Positions 38,609-46,886 of a stretch of 64,000 bases of DNA are shown piece by piece. A program made the translations under genes and the position numbers. The stretch comes from Pseudomonas sp. P818 (GTDB lineage Bacteria; Pseudomonadota; Gammaproteobacteria; Pseudomonadales; Pseudomonadaceae): the NCBI RefSeq assembly GCF_000418555.1, contig NZ_ATKM01000016.1, forward strand, positions 1 to 64,000. Reading direction: 5' to 3'. Under the pieces are notes generated by a model that saw only the letters and a program-made list of their open reading frames with translations, had not been told where the DNA came from and did not search any database. Within the stretch, counting starts at the first letter, position 1; each line of letters opens with the position of its first letter.

Positions 38609-38724
38609 AGCGACGATTCAAGGGCGGGGATGGAAAGGCAGCAGGGATGCTTTTAACAGACGCGAGGCTCGCAATGCGCCTCGCCAAAAACGACAAAGCC
38701 CTCTCTTGGAGGGCTTTGTCTTTT
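38609..38724 (+). ncRNA. Candidate small RNA with strong terminator
   Basis: In the gap after the RND pump, an RpoS-like extended -10 (CTAGGCTAAT, CTAGGCT at 38596-38602) is followed by about 115 bases without a supported ORF. This stretch ends in a strong intrinsic terminator (12-bp stem 38692-38703 / 38709-38720, then TTTT), and a second hairpin GCGAGGC/GCCTCGC precedes the terminator. This is the layout of a short regulatory RNA. The alternative is that the hairpin just terminates the RND operon. Both the start and the identity are uncertain; I could not match it to a named RNA. Confidence 0.35.
38692..38724 (+). terminator. Rho-independent terminator
   Basis: Perfect 12-bp stem GACAAAGCCCTC / GAGGGCTTTGTC with a 5-base loop and a following TTTT. 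It lies 135 bases past the RND pump stop. Confidence 0.85.
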
Positions 38725-38760
38725 CCGCTCGCCTCGCATCGGCCAGCGCAAGCAATGAAC

Positions 38761-38821
38761 ACCGAGCTAACGAAGTGTATGGGGTCGGCGTCCTGCCTGT
38801 TGGCCACTTCGTTAGCCCGGT
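38761..38821. repeat. 61-bp hairpin element with 17-bp arms
   Basis: ACCGAGCTAACGAAGTG (38761-38777) is repeated in inverted form at 38805-38821 with one mismatch, enclosing 27 bases. It matches none of the REP types seen elsewhere in the window. It could be a miniature inverted-repeat element, a protein-binding site or an RNA structure. Confidence 0.6.
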
Positions 38822-39041
38822 GACTGGAGAGTAGATCAGGCAGTGGCGTTGTGCCAAGCATGATTTTCGAGCTTTGCGTAAGCCGGTCTCAAGGGCAGGC
38901 CAAACAACCGGCTTGACCTGCATTCATAGCGGTAGCTCCCCCTATCCCACGCACCTTTCGTATCCCACAACGCACGACCGCCTTGCCTGTGGGTCTATTG
39001 CCCAACCACCTGATAGCACAAGAAAAATTTTCAAAATAAGC

Positions 39042-39070
39042 TTCGCCAAAACCGATTCAGCTGTTATCAT
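39042..39070 (+). promoter_or_regulatory. Promoter of tRNA-Ser
   Basis: A weak -35 (TTCGCC) and -10 TATCAT are separated by 17 bases, followed by the GC-rich stretch GCGCGCCGCC typical of stringently controlled stable-RNA promoters, just before the tRNA. Confidence 0.5.
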
Positions 39071-39081
39071 GCGCGCCGCCT

Positions 39082-39171
39082 GGGAAGATGCCGGAGTGGT
39101 CGAACGGGACGGATTCGAAATCCGTTGTGTCAGCAATGGCACCTAGGGTTCAAATCCCTATCTTCCCGCCA
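39082..39171 (+). tRNA. tRNA-Ser (anticodon CGA)
   Basis: A 90-nt class II tRNA with acceptor GGGAAGA/TCTTCCC, anticodon arm ACGGA-TTCGAAA-TCCGT (anticodon CGA), a long variable arm, T arm TAGGG-TTCAAAT-CCCTA and encoded CCA. It reads UCG codons. Confidence 0.95.
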
Positions 39172-39177
39172 TATAGA

Positions 39178-39211
39178 AAGCCTCGAATTGCACTGCAATT
39201 CGGGGCTTTTG
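39178..39211 (+). terminator. Terminator after tRNA-Ser
   Basis: A 14-bp stem AAGCCTCGAATTGC / GCAATTCGGGGCTT containing a G-T pair, with a short loop and ending in TTTTG. It starts seven bases past the tRNA. Confidence 0.8.
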
Positions 39212-39256
39212 CTTTCCAGGGGCAGCTGGCCACCCGCCTCTGTTGACCAAACCTAC

Positions 39257-39291
39257 AAAAACGCCGCCCTACCCTGCGAGAGCGCGGCGTT
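39257..39291 (-). terminator. Terminator of purC
   Basis: On the minus strand an 8-bp stem AACGCCGC / GCGGCGTT with a 16-base loop is followed by a T-rich stretch. It starts 22 bases past the purC stop. Confidence 0.65.
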
Positions 39292-39312
39292 GTTGTCATC
39301 TGATGCCAGGTG

Positions 39313-40182
39313 TTACTGGGTCAAACGCGTCAGCGCTTCGCGGTACTTGTCCGCGGTTTTCTGCGCGACGTCTGCCGGTACGGCCGGGGCCGGGGGTTGT
39401 TTGTTCCAGCCGGTGGACTCCAGCCAATCACGTACGAACTGCTTGTCGAAGCTCGGTGGGTTGCTGCCTTCGGCGTAGCTGTCGGCGGGCCAGAAGCGGC
39501 TGGAGTCCGGGGTCAGCACTTCGTCCATCAGGGTCAGGGTGCCGTCTTCGTCCAGGCCGAACTCGAACTTGGTGTCGGCGATGATGATGCCGCGGGTAGC
39601 GGCGTACTCGACTGCCGTGGTGTACAGCTTGATCGCCGTGTCACGCACCTGGGCGGCCAGTTCGGCGCCGATGATGGCTTCGCACTGCTCGAAGCTGATG
39701 TTCTCGTCATGATCGCCCACGGCGGCCTTGGTCGAGGGGGTGAAGATCGGTTGCGGCAGCTTGGCCGCTTCTTTCAGGCCGGCCGGCAGGGCAATACCAC
39801 AAACGGTGCCGCTCTTTTGGTATTCCTTCCAACCGGAGCCGACGATATAGCCTCGTACGATGGCTTCCACGGCGACCGGCTTTAGGCGCTTGGCGACGAC
39901 CGCGCGGCCTTCGACCAATGGCAGCTCGGCAGCCGATACGACGTCCTCGACCTTGTCACCGGTGAAGTGGTTGGGCACCACGCCAGCCAGCTTGTCGAAC
40001 CAGAAATTGGAGATGGCGGTGAGGATCTTGCCCTTCTCCGGGATCGGTTGTTCGAGGATGACGTCGAATGCCGACAGACGATCGGTGGCCACCATCAGCA
40101 TGCGCTTGTCGTCGATTTCGTAGAGGTCGCGGACCTTGCCCGAGTAGATTTTCTTCAGGCTCAAGGTGGTGGGTGTGCTCAT
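39313..40182 (-). CDS. purC: Phosphoribosylaminoimidazole-succinocarboxamide synthase, long form
   Basis: A 289-residue SAICAR synthetase, which joins aspartate to CAIR with ATP in purine synthesis. Motifs: [30 protein letters not shown] opens the ATP-binding half (residues 11-40), with [47 protein letters not shown] and [15 protein letters not shown] following. ATG 40182 was chosen over an upstream start at 40209. The protein is of the longer type I associate with betaproteobacteria and yeast; the Pseudomonas aeruginosa enzyme I recall is about 236 residues and begins with a KREELYRGKAKSVY-like stretch. The locus (next to bamC, dapA and tRNA-Ser) is nonetheless the usual Pseudomonas purC position. 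Confidence 0.96.
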   Translation of the reverse strand: MSTPTTLSLKKIYSGKVRDLYEIDDKRMLMVATDRLSAFDVILEQPIPEKGKILTAISNFWFDKLAGVVPNHFTGDKVEDVVSAAELPLVEGRAVVAKRLKPVAVEAIVRGYIVGSGWKEYQKSGTVCGIALPAGLKEAAKLPQPIFTPSTKAAVGDHDENISFEQCEAIIGAELAAQVRDTAIKLYTTAVEYAATRGIIIADTKFEFGLDEDGTLTLMDEVLTPDSSRFWPADSYAEGSNPPSFDKQFVRDWLESTGWNKQPPAPAVPADVAQKTADKYREALTRLTQ

Positions 40183-40213
40183 GTCGGCATTTCCGTTTCT
40201 GGCAAACAAAACA

Positions 40214-40238
40214 GGCGAAACCTTTGCGGGGTTTCGCC
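40214..40238 (-). terminator. Hairpin between bamC and purC (terminator or attenuator)
   Basis: A perfect 9-bp stem GGCGAAACC / GGTTTCGCC with a 7-base loop, followed on the minus strand by TGTTTTGTTT. It lies 33 bases past the bamC stop and would end or attenuate the dapA-bamC transcript before purC. Confidence 0.65.
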
Positions 40239-40270
40239 CATCGATTAGCGGCTGGAGCGCAGTGCGCTGA

Positions 40271-41392
40271 TCAGCCGAGATTATCCTGGATCAGGCTCAG
40301 CACGCGGCGCGATACATCGGCCGGAGCGACGGTGTTGAGGTCCTTCTCCACAGTGACCTGCACGCCATCACCCACCGGGGTCAGACGCACCTGGTAGCGC
40401 TCGGCACGGGCTTCGATCTCTTCCTTGCTCGGCGCGCTGCCGAACATGCGACCGAAGAAGCCGGGCTTCTTCTCGTTGACCTGAGCACCTTCGGCCAGGT
40501 TGATGTAGTACAGGCCGAGACTGCGGTTGAGGTCGTCGACGCGCACGTCACCAAGCTCCAGCGAGCGACCGACACCGGACCAGGCACGGTCGAAATCGGC
40601 GCCCAGGTTGAGCACCGGGTTACCGTTGCCGTCTTCGCTCAGGCTGACGCGGCTGGGGGCGTCGAAGTCGCGCGCGGCCAGCAGCGATACGGAACCGCCC
40701 TGCTCCACGCCACGCGCCATGCTCACCAACATTTCGTCGAGCAGCGCCGCTTCCAGACTGGCGTTGCCGCTACGCGATGCGAAATCGACGTCGGCCGCAC
40801 TACCGGCAGGACGCTCGGCACTGGTGACAAAAATTTCGCTGGTGTTGCGCTGCACGCCCGGTTCGATGCGCACGCGCACGCGGGTTTCGGCATCCGGCGC
40901 AACGCCGGAAACACGGCTGCTCAAACGGCGCGCCATACCAGCGGAGAGCTCGTCGAAACGCTGCCAGGAGGTGGTGAACTCACCGACCTGCGGACGCTCG
41001 TTGGCGATACGGAAACCATTGTCTTCGAAGAACTGACGTGCCAGCGGCCAGACTTCGGCCGGTACACGCTGCGCCACCACCCAGCGCGAATCGCCGCTGC
41101 GCTGCAAGCTGAACTCACGCTCGTCGGCACGCACCTGCAGGCCTTGCGGGCGCGGCACTTCGAATTCGGCAGGGGTGGCGGTGGTGCTGGCAATCTGCGC
41201 AGGCACAGGCAGCAGCGGGTCGAGGCGCTTGGCCTGGACATCGGCCGGCAATTGCATCGGTGCAGTCTGGCGCGCTTCCAGGTAGTCGCTGCCGCGATCA
41301 CGGAAGTAGCCATTTTCACCCCAGAGCCAGCCGCAACCGCTGGTGCTGGAGACGATCAGAGCAAGGGCGGAGAATCCGGCCAGTCGCTTCAT
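40271..41392 (-). CDS. bamC: Outer membrane assembly lipoprotein BamC
   Basis: A 373-residue lipoprotein (NlpB), a subunit of the BAM complex that inserts beta-barrel proteins into the outer membrane. The signal peptide [20 protein letters not shown] ends in a lipobox with the lipidated Cys at residue 20; two helix-grip-like domains follow, around residues 90-215 and 240-370. ATG 41392 follows AAGGAC and lies 16 bases past the dapA stop, so the two are an operon, as in other gammaproteobacteria. Confidence 0.93.
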   Translation of the reverse strand: MKRLAGFSALALIVSSTSGCGWLWGENGYFRDRGSDYLEARQTAPMQLPADVQAKRLDPLLPVPAQIASTTATPAEFEVPRPQGLQVRADEREFSLQRSGDSRWVVAQRVPAEVWPLARQFFEDNGFRIANERPQVGEFTTSWQRFDELSAGMARRLSSRVSGVAPDAETRVRVRIEPGVQRNTSEIFVTSAERPAGSAADVDFASRSGNASLEAALLDEMLVSMARGVEQGGSVSLLAARDFDAPSRVSLSEDGNGNPVLNLGADFDRAWSGVGRSLELGDVRVDDLNRSLGLYYINLAEGAQVNEKKPGFFGRMFGSAPSKEEIEARAERYQVRLTPVGDGVQVTVEKDLNTVAPADVSRRVLSLIQDNLG

Positions 41393-41408
41393 GCGTAAAG
41401 TCCTTGAG

Positions 41409-42287
41409 TTAAGCCAATACACCGCACTGGCGCATGGCCTGGCGCAGCGGTTCGTGACAGCGCGGGCTGAGCCAGGTCAGCGGCAGGCGGATGCCGTCGC
41501 CCATCAAGCCCATTTCGTGCAGTGCCCATTTCACCGGAATCGGATTGGATTCGAGGAACAGCGCCTTGTGCAGCGGCATCAGACGGTCATTGATGGCGCG
41601 GGCGATGGCAGCCTCGCCACGCATGGCAGCAGCGCACAGGTCGCTCATGGCGCGCGGCGCAACGTTGGCGGTAACCGAGATATTGCCCTTGCCGCCCAGC
41701 AGCATGAGTTCGACGGCAGTGGCGTCATCACCGGAGTAGACGAGGAAGTCCTTGCTGACGCGATCCAGCACTTCCTGGGCGCGCTGCAGGTCGCCGGTGG
41801 CTTCCTTGATACCGATGATGTTGTCGATCTTCGATAGGCGCTCGACGGTCTCCGGCAGCATGTCGCACACGGTACGACCCGGCACGTTATAGAGGATCTG
41901 CGGGATGGACACGGCTTCGGCGATGTGGCGGAAGTGCAGGTACAGGCCTTCCTGGGTCGGCTTGTTGTAGTACGGGGTCACCAGCAGGGCAGCGTCGGCG
42001 CCAACTTCCTGGGCGGCACGGGTCAGCTCGACCGACTCGCGAGTGGAGTTGCCGCCGGTACCGGCGATCACCGGAATACGGCCGGCGACCTGCTTGACCA
42101 CGCGCTTGATCACTTCGATGTGCTCACCCACGTCCAGCGTGGCGGACTCACCGGTGGTGCCGACCGCGACGATGGCATTGGTGCCCTCTTGCAGGTGGAA
42201 ATCCACCAATTTGCTCAGGGCCTCCCAATCCAGACCACCCTGCGCATCCATGGGCGTGACCAGTGCCACCATACTGCCCGCAATCAT
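41409..42287 (-). CDS. dapA: 4-hydroxy-tetrahydrodipicolinate synthase
   Basis: A 292-residue enzyme condensing pyruvate and aspartate semialdehyde at the start of the diaminopimelate/lysine branch. Key stretches: [10 protein letters not shown] (start), [12 protein letters not shown] with the conserved Thr-Thr pair, [31 protein letters not shown] with the active-site Tyr, LYNVPGRT, and IIGIKEATG with the Schiff-base Lys. GGAG precedes ATG 42287. The length equals the E. coli enzyme. Confidence 0.98.
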   Translation of the reverse strand: MIAGSMVALVTPMDAQGGLDWEALSKLVDFHLQEGTNAIVAVGTTGESATLDVGEHIEVIKRVVKQVAGRIPVIAGTGGNSTRESVELTRAAQEVGADAALLVTPYYNKPTQEGLYLHFRHIAEAVSIPQILYNVPGRTVCDMLPETVERLSKIDNIIGIKEATGDLQRAQEVLDRVSKDFLVYSGDDATAVELMLLGGKGNISVTANVAPRAMSDLCAAAMRGEAAIARAINDRLMPLHKALFLESNPIPVKWALHEMGLMGDGIRLPLTWLSPRCHEPLRQAMRQCGVLA

Positions 42288-42487
42288 GCAACCGCTCCTG
42301 CCGGAAAAATTGAGCCGTAATGGTACTGGTGCCACCAGTCCGGCACAAGCAACGGCCCGTTATACATGCTGGCCGTCGTCCGATGCACCAGGGTCCGCCA
42401 TTCCCCTCGGCGGTGCTTTTCGCTAACCTGCTGCCTTTGGTCTGCGGCTGCTCATGCGCGGACCGTTCATCGCTTTAGGAAGGCTGC

Positions 42488-43045
42488 ATGTCCACCCCCC
42501 CCGTTCGCGAACAATTCCTCGTTATCAGCGCCCTCGGCCGCGACGCCATGGCCCTGACCAACCTGCTCAGCCGCACCAGCCACGAGAACCGTTGCGCGGT
42601 GATCAGCACCCGCTTGAGCCGCCATGGAGAGTTCAGCGCTCTGGTGCTGCAGGTGTCCGGCAGTTGGGATGCACTGGCGCGCCTGGAGTCGAGCCTGCCG
42701 CTGCTGGCCAAGAAGCACGACTTCACCGTGGATCTGGTGCGCAGCGCCGCTGCCGAGGTACGCCCGCAGGCGCTGCCTTATGTGGCCTACGTCAGCGCGG
42801 TTTACCGCCCGGATATCCTCAACGAACTGTGCCAGTTCTTCATCGATCACCGCGTCGAGCTGGAAAGTCTGACTTGCGACACCTATCAGGCGCCTCAGAC
42901 CGGCGGTACCATGCTCAACGCCACTCTGACCGTGACGCTGCCGGCCGGCACGCAGATCAGCTGGCTGCGCGACCAGTTCCTGGATTTTGCCGATGCGCTG
43001 AATCTTGATGCGCTGATCGAACCCTGGCGCCCGCAGAACCCGTGA
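42488..43045 (+). CDS. gcvR: ACT-domain protein, GcvR-like glycine cleavage regulator
   Basis: A 185-residue protein with two ACT-type halves: FLVISALGRDAMALTNLLSRTSHENRCAVISTRLSRHGE (residues 10-48) and YVAYVSAVYRPDILNELCQFFIDHRVELESLTCDTY (from about 98). GcvR in E. coli antagonises GcvA and represses the glycine cleavage operon by protein-protein contact. The gene is divergent from dapA and upstream of bcp, as in other Pseudomonas. AGGAAGG lies five bases before ATG 42488. The family is clear; the exact regulatory target in this genus is inference. Confidence 0.85.
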   Translation: MSTPPVREQFLVISALGRDAMALTNLLSRTSHENRCAVISTRLSRHGEFSALVLQVSGSWDALARLESSLPLLAKKHDFTVDLVRSAAAEVRPQALPYVAYVSAVYRPDILNELCQFFIDHRVELESLTCDTYQAPQTGGTMLNATLTVTLPAGTQISWLRDQFLDFADALNLDALIEPWRPQNP

Positions 43046-43215
43046 CGATCTGCTGCGCGTCGGCGCTGCTGCGTTAGAAACAGGTTCGGCCCATTTACAA
43101 CTCGTAAAGTCGTACGCAACCCCGGCCGGGCCTCACCTGTTTCTGCGGGGCCCCATCGGTATTGCATGGCTGTAGCGCGAGAGATCGCCGACAACCTCTG
43201 AATGAAGGAGTCTCC

Positions 43216-43689
43216 ATGTCCGTTGAACTCGACAAACCCGTTGCCGACTTCCAGGCCCAGGCCACCAGTGGTCAGCAGGTAAAGCTGTCCGACCTCAAGG
43301 GCAAGCAGGTGGTGCTGTACTTCTACCCGAAGGACGCCACGCCGGGCTGCACCACTGAAGGTATGGATTTCAGCGCTCGCTTCGAGCAGTTCAAGGCAGC
43401 CAACACGCTGATCTTCGGCGTATCGATGGACAGCCTGAAGAAGCACGAGAGCTTCAAGTGCAAGCAGGCCTTTCCCTTCGAGCTGATCAGCGACGAGGAG
43501 CACCAGCTGTGCGACCTGTTCGGCGTGTATCAGTTGAAGAAGAACTACGGCAAGGAATACATGGGCATCGTGCGCAGCACCTTCCTCATCGACAAGAACG
43601 GCGTGCTGCGCGAGGAATGGCGCAACATCAAGGTCGCCGGCCATGTCGACAAGGTGCTGGCAGCGGCCGAGGCCCTGAACCAGGCCTGA
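43216..43689 (+). CDS. bcp: Thiol peroxidase Bcp (peroxiredoxin Q)
   Basis: A 157-residue peroxiredoxin that reduces H2O2 and organic peroxides with thioredoxin. The peroxidatic Cys sits in KDATPGCTTEGMDF (residue about 46). The position five residues later that holds the resolving Cys in E. coli Bcp is not a cysteine here (GMDF); another Cys in ESFKCKQAFPF (about residue 81) could resolve instead, or the enzyme may be of the 1-Cys type. AAGGAG precedes ATG 43216. The frame runs upstream to 43162 but without a good start. Confidence 0.94.
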   Translation: MSVELDKPVADFQAQATSGQQVKLSDLKGKQVVLYFYPKDATPGCTTEGMDFSARFEQFKAANTLIFGVSMDSLKKHESFKCKQAFPFELISDEEHQLCDLFGVYQLKKNYGKEYMGIVRSTFLIDKNGVLREEWRNIKVAGHVDKVLAAAEALNQA

Positions 43690-43704
43690 CCCTCGCCGTA
43701 ATCG

Positions 43705-43730
43705 AAGAAGGCCGCACTTGCGGCCTTCTT
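43705..43730. terminator. Bidirectional terminator between bcp and AI-2E gene
   Basis: A perfect 11-bp stem AAGAAGGCCGC / GCGGCCTTCTT with loop ACTT, flanked by T-rich sequence, between convergent genes. Confidence 0.85.
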
Positions 43731-43749
43731 TCTATCTGCGTGCCTCTCT

Positions 43750-44814
43750 TTAGTCGATAGACACCAACTCGGTACGCGGCCAGGCATTGATCACGGCCTT
43801 GAACAGAGTGGCCAGCGGAATGGCGAAGAACACGCCCCAGAACCCCCACAGCCCACCGAACAGCAGCACCGCGCAGATGATCGCCACCGGATGCAGGTTG
43901 ACCGCCTCGGAGAACAGCAGCGGCACCAGCACGTTGCCGTCGAGCGCCTGGATGATGCCGTAGATCACCATCAGATAGAGGAACTGATCGCTCCAGCCCC
44001 ACTGGAACAGACCGATCAGCGCCACCGGCACCGTCACCACCACCGCACCGATGTAAGGCACCACCACCGACAGGCCGACCAGCAGGGCCAGCAGCGCGGC
44101 GTAATTCAGGCCCAGGTAGGCGAAGGCGATGTAGGTGACCACGCCGCAAATGATGATCTCGATGAACTTGCCGCGAATGTAGTTGGCGATCTGCTGGTTC
44201 ATCTCCTGCGCCACCTGGGTGATCAGCGTACGCTCGCGCGGCAGGTAGCTACGGAACCACTGGCCGATCTGCTCTCGATCCTTGAGGAAGAAGAACACCA
44301 GAATCGGCACCAGCACCAGGTAGATCATCACGCTGACCAGCACCGGCAGGCTGGACAGGGAGAATGACAGCGCCCACTGGCCGAACTTGCCGGCTTCGCC
44401 GCGCATGCTGTCGATCAGTTGCACCACCTGTGCATCGGTAATCAGATTCGGGTAACGCTCCGGCAGCAGCAGGAACACCGACTGCCATTCAGCCGCCATG
44501 CGCGGCAGTTCGTTGAACAGGGTGCTCAACTGCTGCCAAAGCAGCGGCATCAGCACCAGCAGAAATACCGTCAGGCCGCCCATGAACAGGGTGAACACCA
44601 GCCAGACTGCCAGCACCTGCGGCACCTTGAGACGTTCCAGGCCATTGACCAGGCCCTGCATGAGAAAGGCCAGCACCAGACCGGTAAGCACTGGCGCAAG
44701 CATCCCGCCCAGCGTCAGCACCACGGCAAAGCCCAGCACCAGCAACACCGCCAGCACCACGGCCTGCTCATCGGAGAAATAGCGATACAGCCAGTCGCGA
44801 ATAACCTTGACCAT
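43750..44814 (-). CDS. AI-2E family transporter (PerM-like permease)
   Basis: A 354-residue inner-membrane protein of the AI-2E/PerM family with about eight hydrophobic segments (for example residues 18-75, 150-182, 210-250, 255-295 and 305-340) and the family stretch VPYIGAVVVTVPVALIGL. ATG 44814 follows AAGGA and was chosen over two TTG codons upstream. Members transport quorum signal AI-2, act as Na+/H+ antiporters or have no known substrate; the role here is open. Confidence 0.87.
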   Translation of the reverse strand: MVKVIRDWLYRYFSDEQAVVLAVLLVLGFAVVLTLGGMLAPVLTGLVLAFLMQGLVNGLERLKVPQVLAVWLVFTLFMGGLTVFLLVLMPLLWQQLSTLFNELPRMAAEWQSVFLLLPERYPNLITDAQVVQLIDSMRGEAGKFGQWALSFSLSSLPVLVSVMIYLVLVPILVFFFLKDREQIGQWFRSYLPRERTLITQVAQEMNQQIANYIRGKFIEIIICGVVTYIAFAYLGLNYAALLALLVGLSVVVPYIGAVVVTVPVALIGLFQWGWSDQFLYLMVIYGIIQALDGNVLVPLLFSEAVNLHPVAIICAVLLFGGLWGFWGVFFAIPLATLFKAVINAWPRTELVSID

Positions 44815-44881
44815 CAACAATCCTTAATCTGCGAAAAAGAGGCGCGCTCGTTATCTTTTTAGCCTGTGTGACGGGGGTGGT

Positions 44882-45121
44882 TCAGGCTTTACGCAACCAG
44901 TAACGATAAATACCTGCATCGACCTCTTCATGCAGCAGCGCATGCCCGGCGAGACTGGCGAAGGCGCGGAAATCGCGCTGTGAGCCGGCATCGGTGGCGC
45001 TGACCTTGAGCACGGCACCACTGGCCAGGCGATTGAGTTCGAGCTTGGCTTTGAGCAACGGCAGCGGGCAGCTCAGCCCGCAGGCATCGAGTTCGGCATC
45101 GAACGCCGGTACGTCTGTCAT
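44882..45121 (-). CDS. TusA-like sulfurtransferase
   Basis: A 79-residue SirA/TusA-fold protein with the motif LDACGLSCPLPLLKAKLEL, the CPxP Cys being the persulfide carrier. It is the positional equivalent of PA1006 of P. aeruginosa, which I recall as a persulfide protein linked to molybdenum and Fe-S homeostasis. The second of two adjacent ATGs (45121) was used because GGAG lies six bases before it. It sits between the AI-2E gene and divergent bepA. Confidence 0.88.
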   Translation of the reverse strand: MTDVPAFDAELDACGLSCPLPLLKAKLELNRLASGAVLKVSATDAGSQRDFRAFASLAGHALLHEEVDAGIYRYWLRKA

Positions 45122-45229
45122 CATCTACTCCTGATAAGTCGGCTAGGATACCCAAGCCGCCGCAACCCTGGCCAGCGCGGTATCTGGCCGGCTACAGTAA
45201 CGCCTTTGCCTCCCGAGAGCCCTGAGTGC

Positions 45230-46663
45230 ATGACTTTTCTGCGCCCCACCCTGCTGACGCTGGCCTGCCTGTTCGCCGCCCATACGGGTGCCAGTGACCT
45301 GCCGTCGCTTGGCGACGCCAGCTCCTCGATCGTCTCGCCGCAGCAAGAACACCAGCTAGGCCGCGCCTGGCTCGGCCTGCTGCGTGGTCAGGTTTCGCAA
45401 CTGGACGACCCACAACTCAAGGACTTCGTCGAGTCCAGCGTCTATCGCCTGGCAGAAACCAGCCAGTTGCAGGATCGCCGCCTGGAATTCGTCCTGCTCA
45501 ACAGCCCGCAACTGAACGCCTTCGCCGCTCCCGGCGGGATCGTCGGGGTCAACGGCGGCCTGTTCCTCTATGCGCAGACCGAAGCCGAGTACGCCTCGGT
45601 GATGGCGCACGAACTGGCGCACTTGTCGCAGCGTCACTTCGCCCGTGGCGTCGAGGCCCAGCAGCGCATGCAGTTGCCGCTGATGGCCGCCATGCTCGCC
45701 GGCATCGTCGCCGCGGCGGCAGGTGCGGGTGACGCCGGTATCGCCACCATCATGTCGACCCAGGCCGCTGCGATCCAGGAACAACGGCGTTTCTCCCGGC
45801 AGAACGAGCAGGAGGCCGACCGTATCGGCCTGGTCAACCTGGAAAAGGCAGGATACGACCCACGCGCGATGCCGCTGATGTTCGAACGATTGATGCGTCA
45901 GTACCGCTACGACGCCAAACCGCCGGAATTCCTGCTGACTCACCCGGTGTCGGAATCGCGGATCGCCGATACCCGCAACCGCGCCGAACAGTATCCGGCC
46001 CAGGGTCGTGAGGACAGCCTGCGTTACCAGTTGATGCGTGCCCGCGTACAACTGACCTACGAGGAAACCCCTGGCGTCGCTGCCAAGCGTTTCCGCGCCA
46101 TGCTCGACGAGAACCCGGGCCTCGATGCCGCTCGCTATGGGCTGGTACTGGCCCAGATGAAAACCGGTCAACTCGCCGAGGCCGGCGAGACCCTGGCGCC
46201 GCTGCTGAGCAAGAGCCCGGACGACATCACCTACAACCTGGCGCAGATCGAGCTGGATATGGCGGCCAATCGCCTGGATGCCGCCGAGCGCCGCCAGAAG
46301 CGCATGTTCACCCTCTACCCGAGCAACTACCCGCTGCAGCAGACGCAAGTCGACCTGCTGCTCAAACAGCAACGCATCGCCGAAGCCGAGCGCGCCTTGG
46401 ACAACCTGCTCAAAACCCGCGCCAAGGACCCGGACGTGTGGTATCAGGTCGCCGAGGTACGTGGCCTGAGCGGCAACACCATTGGTCTGCACCAGGCGCG
46501 CGCGGAGTTCTTCGCCCTGGTCGGCGATTACAACCAGGCCATCGAGCAACTGGACTTCGCCAAGCGCCGCGCCAGCAACAACTTCCAGTTGGCCTCGCGC
46601 ATTGATGCCCGTCAGCGCGAGCTTTCCGAGGAGAAGCGTCTGGTCGAGCAGATGCTGCGCTGA
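45230..46663 (+). CDS. bepA: M48-family periplasmic metalloprotease with TPR repeats (BepA)
   Basis: A 477-residue exported protease/chaperone of outer-membrane quality control. The signal peptide is MTFLRPTLLTLACLFAAHTGA. The zinc motif HELAH is near residue 130 (VMAHELAHLSQRHFARG), the third ligand Glu lies in NEQEADRIGL, and TPR-like helices fill the C-terminal half (about residues 270-470). ATG 45230 gives the signal peptide; the frame extends to 45206. It is divergent from the tusA-like gene. Confidence 0.92.
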   Translation: MTFLRPTLLTLACLFAAHTGASDLPSLGDASSSIVSPQQEHQLGRAWLGLLRGQVSQLDDPQLKDFVESSVYRLAETSQLQDRRLEFVLLNSPQLNAFAAPGGIVGVNGGLFLYAQTEAEYASVMAHELAHLSQRHFARGVEAQQRMQLPLMAAMLAGIVAAAAGAGDAGIATIMSTQAAAIQEQRRFSRQNEQEADRIGLVNLEKAGYDPRAMPLMFERLMRQYRYDAKPPEFLLTHPVSESRIADTRNRAEQYPAQGREDSLRYQLMRARVQLTYEETPGVAAKRFRAMLDENPGLDAARYGLVLAQMKTGQLAEAGETLAPLLSKSPDDITYNLAQIELDMAANRLDAAERRQKRMFTLYPSNYPLQQTQVDLLLKQQRIAEAERALDNLLKTRAKDPDVWYQVAEVRGLSGNTIGLHQARAEFFALVGDYNQAIEQLDFAKRRASNNFQLASRIDARQRELSEEKRLVEQMLR

Positions 46664-46672
46664 GCTTGGGCG

Positions 46673-46732
46673 CGTAGCCGGATGAAATACGGGGCGTTCC
46701 TGAGGCTGACCCCGGATTGCATCCGGGCTACG
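46673..46732. repeat. REP element (GTAGCCCGGAT family)
   Basis: Inverted CGTAGCCGGATG ... GCATCCGGGCTACG, of the same family as 55419-55479 and 61543-61566. It lies directly after bepA. Confidence 0.75.
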
Positions 46733-46789
46733 TGTTTCCGTCTAGCGAGACAGGCAGATGACTCGCGGCGCTACCGCCCTCTCCCCCAG

Positions 46790-46815
46790 CCCCTCTCCCA
46801 TAAATGGGAGAGGGG
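46790..46815. repeat. REP element (CCCTCTCCC family)
   Basis: Near-perfect palindrome CCCCTCTCCCA-TAAA-TGGGAGAGGGG, related to 23088-23109. It lies between bepA and the end of gdhB. Confidence 0.7.
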
Positions 46816-46886
46816 AGCCGAACGTGTGCAACCTTAAGTGAACAGCATTTCGCACTTGGCGGGGCTCTTTGATTTCAGCGGACGTA

